This document shows, in pieces, positions 21,366 through 22,783 of a stretch of 22,783 nt of DNA. Origin of the DNA: Chloroflexota bacterium (GTDB lineage Bacteria > Chloroflexota > Anaerolineae > B4-G1); NCBI GenBank assembly GCA_011046405.1, contig DSAR01000173.1:1-22783 (forward strand), given 5' to 3'. The notes under the pieces are model-generated. The model did no database searches, was not told the origin of the DNA, and saw nothing but the letters and a program-made list of their open reading frames with translations. A program made the position numbers and the translations under genes. Every line of letters begins with the position of its first letter. Within the stretch, counting starts at the first letter, position 1.

Positions 21366-22352
21366 ATGGCACGTTATTTTCTTGGTGTGGACGTTGGTTC
21401 GACCAAAACTCATGCTTTGATCGCTGAAGAATCGGGCCAGGTTATTGGCCTGGGAAAAGGAGGGCCAGCGAATCCTGAGGCCGTCGGTTACGAGGGGTTT
21501 ACCCAAGAACTCGACACAACGTTGACAGCGGCGCTTTCGGTCGCGGGGATCTCTAGGGATGAGATTATTGGTGCTGGCTTTGGTATCGGCGGTTATGATT
21601 GGCCCTCTCAGCGCGAGCCCTTGTTGGCGGCCATCGACCCTCTGGGACTGGATGCGTCTCTGGAGATCGTCAACGATGCTCTCGTTGGACTGTTGGCCGG
21701 CGCCCAAGATGGTTGGGGCGTCGCCGTGGTCGCGGGTACGAGTTGCAATTGCTGGGGGCTGGATCGGGAACGACGGGTGGGCCGGATGACCGGCTTTTCC
21801 TGGTTGGGAGAGGCTGCCGGGGCCAGCGAGTTGGTGCTCAAAGCCTTGCAGGCGATTGCTTTGGCCTGGACGAAGCGTGGCCCGGAGACCCGGTTGACCG
21901 AGGTCTTCGTGAAACGGGCTGGATTGGAGACGGCTGAGGAATTTTTGGAGGCCTTGACCCTGGGGCATCTACCACCCGATCCGGAAGCAGCTCCCTGCGT
22001 CTTCGAGGTCGCCGTTGCTGGTGATCCGGTGGCTCACGATTTGATCGTTTGGGCCGGGCGTGAGTTAGGCGACATGGCCGTCGGTGTCATTCGCCAGTTG
22101 AATTTTCACGATCTGTCATTCGAGGTTGTCATGGCTGGCAGTTTCTTCAACGGCAGCCAGATCTTGGCCGACGAGATGCGGAAAAAGATCTGCACCGAGG
22201 CGCCGGGGGCAGCGCTCGTTCGTTTGCACGTGCCGCCCGTCGTCGGGGCAGTGGTGCTGGGGATGGAGCAAGCCGGGTTCAAACCTGCGCCGGTGCGCCA
22301 GGCCCTGATCCAGTCTACCGACGCCTTGCTTGAACGCAATACCAGTGAATGA
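21366..22352 (+). CDS. BadF/BadG-type ATPase, N-acetylglucosamine-kinase-like
   Basis: 328 residues from ATG 21366, preceded by GAGGGG. The actin-like ATPase fold is shown by the phosphate-1 loop GVDVGSTKTHALIAEE near residue 7, FGIGGYDWPSQ, the NDALVGLLAG segment with the probable catalytic aspartate, the phosphate-2 loop VVAGTSCNCWG, and VMAGSFFNGSQ with the final PPVVGAVVLG. Close relatives phosphorylate amino sugars such as N-acetylglucosamine; other family members activate dehydratases. The sequence alone does not fix the substrate. The usual GTGS of the second loop reads GTSCN. It has no functional link to the ribosomal genes. Confidence 0.8.
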   Translation: MARYFLGVDVGSTKTHALIAEESGQVIGLGKGGPANPEAVGYEGFTQELDTTLTAALSVAGISRDEIIGAGFGIGGYDWPSQREPLLAAIDPLGLDASLEIVNDALVGLLAGAQDGWGVAVVAGTSCNCWGLDRERRVGRMTGFSWLGEAAGASELVLKALQAIALAWTKRGPETRLTEVFVKRAGLETAEEFLEALTLGHLPPDPEAAPCVFEVAVAGDPVAHDLIVWAGRELGDMAVGVIRQLNFHDLSFEVVMAGSFFNGSQILADEMRKKICTEAPGAALVRLHVPPVVGAVVLGMEQAGFKPAPVRQALIQSTDALLERNTSE

Positions 22353-22393
22353 AATTTCATCCCTTGACTCTCAGGATATAACGAAGATCGTGT

Positions 22394-22521
22394 TGTATCT
22401 TCTCAATAACTTGGGGTGAATCTGTTCGTAGTGCGCGCGCTAGATAGCGGCTTTCGTGCGCTTTTAGGGGCGCTGAAGCGCCTACTACGAACAAGCCCCC
22501 GGTTTATTTTGAGAAGATACA
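22394..22521. repeat. 128-bp nested palindromic element
   Basis: Outer arms TGTATCTTCTCAA (22394-22406) and TTGAGAAGATACA (22509-22521) are perfect 13-bp inverted repeats. Inner arms TGTTCGTAGT (22423-22432) and ACTACGAACA (22484-22493) are perfect over ten. GGCGCT-GA-AGCGCC (22469-22482) forms a hairpin in the core, and GGGG/CCCC can pair between outer and inner arms. The nesting suggests a small non-coding mobile repeat of the MITE or REP type. No target duplication was recognised. Confidence 0.6.
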
Positions 22522-22680
22522 GTAAAAGCGCCCGTGTGAGCCTATGTCGACTCCCAATGAGCCTGAGCCGGACTGGCGCTTGGGGAATAATCCTCCACTA
22601 CAAGCTTCTTCCCCAGCTTATCTAAACCGTCTGGTGTTTAGGCGGTAATTTGGAATTGGGTTCTTTGGGATTTCGCCATG

Positions 22681-22725
22681 TGTCGAATCCAATAAAGTCG
22701 TACCTTAAAAGTCCAATAAAGTCGT
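22681..22725. repeat. Pair of 14-bp direct repeats, possible transposon end
   Basis: TCCAATAAAGTCGT occurs at 22688-22701 and again at 22712-22725, 24 bases apart. The first copy is preceded by TGTCGAA. Repeated sites next to a TGT terminus are typical of ends of Mu/Tn7-like and related DDE transposons, in which the repeats bind transposase. No transposase gene lies in the window, so the call is tentative. Confidence 0.35.
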
Positions 22726-22783
22726 GTCACCCCAAGCCTTGACAAAACGGCGCTGATAAGGCATCCTCTCCTCACTTTATAAG

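Larger units (their letters stand above)
22353..22783. other. Gene-free, repeat-rich intergenic region
   Basis: No credible coding frame is present; the longest open frame (22416-22625) runs through palindromic sequence. Besides the two repeats listed separately there are small inverted repeats: ATGAAATTTCAT across the kinase stop, AAGCGCC/GGCGCTT (22526-22532 with 22575-22581), GGGGAA/TTCCCC (22582-22587 with 22609-22614) and CTAAAC/GTTTAG (22622-22641). The region looks like mobile-element debris or an insertion boundary. Confidence 0.6.

Noticed and set aside
22416..22625. 69-codon frame on the plus strand in the last intergenic region
   Set aside because: It runs through the palindromic element and shows no protein-like features or ribosome binding site.
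22681..22725. CRISPR array
   Set aside because: Only two 14-bp repeats with a ten-base spacer; no array structure or cas genes.
22739..22744. Perfect TTGACA (-35-like)
   Set aside because: No acceptable -10 hexamer lies 16-18 bases downstream (CATCCT at the expected place).

Overview
This 22.8-kb window is a long ribosomal-protein gene cluster, with every gene on the + strand. It runs from the tail of the str operon (fusA, tuf) through the S10, spc and alpha operons to rplM-rpsI, and ends in two unrelated genes and a repeat-rich intergenic stretch. The gene order (secY-adk-map-rpmJ-rpsM-rpsK-rpsD-rpoA-rplQ-truA-rplM-rpsI), cysteine-containing forms of S4, S14, L24, L36 and Adk, the many TTG/GTG starts and the protein flavour suggest a moderately G+C-rich Chloroflexota bacterium, perhaps Anaerolineae-like. 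This is inference from gene order and remembered sequences; no search was run.

Layout. 1-867: 3' part of fusA, broken in frame by a TAA at 247-249. 914-2131: tuf, intact but with an aberrant switch I. 2142-6960: rpsJ, rplC, rplD, rplW, rplB, rpsS, rplV, rpsC, rplP. 7093-13309: rpmC, rpsQ, rplN, rplX, rplE, rpsZ, rpsH, rplF, rplR, rpsE, rpmD, rplO, secY. 13329-14914: adk, map and rpmJ (37 codons); infA, often found between map and rpmJ, is absent. 14940-19698: rpsM, rpsK, rpsD, rpoA, rplQ, truA, rplM, rpsI, closed by a strong intrinsic terminator at 19724-19755. Downstream lie a YabN-type methylase/MazG fusion (19796-21247) and a BadF/N-acetylglucosamine-kinase-like ATPase (21366-22352). The last 430 bases hold no credible gene; they contain a 128-bp nested palindrome and a pair of 14-bp direct repeats.

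The genes supply both ribosomal subunits, the alpha subunit of RNA polymerase, the SecY channel, methionine aminopeptidase, adenylate kinase and a pseudouridine synthase. Most gaps are short or overlapping, so translational coupling is likely. A few gaps are longer and structured: before rplC, rpsC, rpmC, rplO, rpsD and rpoA.

The most unusual points are three. (1) The two elongation-factor genes at the head of an otherwise ordinary cluster are both abnormal. EF-G is split in frame between domains III and IV, and EF-Tu has an extra five residues and a rewritten switch I. (2) A family of diverged repeats of roughly 80-100 bp lies upstream of rpmC (one copy plus a remnant) and rplO (two tandem copies), with a 3'-end remnant before rplR. 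Its terminal inverted repeat changes in a compensatory way, and its 3' arm overlaps or abuts the purine-rich sequence before the start codon, so it may be an RNA leader that masks the ribosome binding site. (3) A possible 27-codon upstream ORF, with its start in a hairpin loop, overlaps the rplC start codon.
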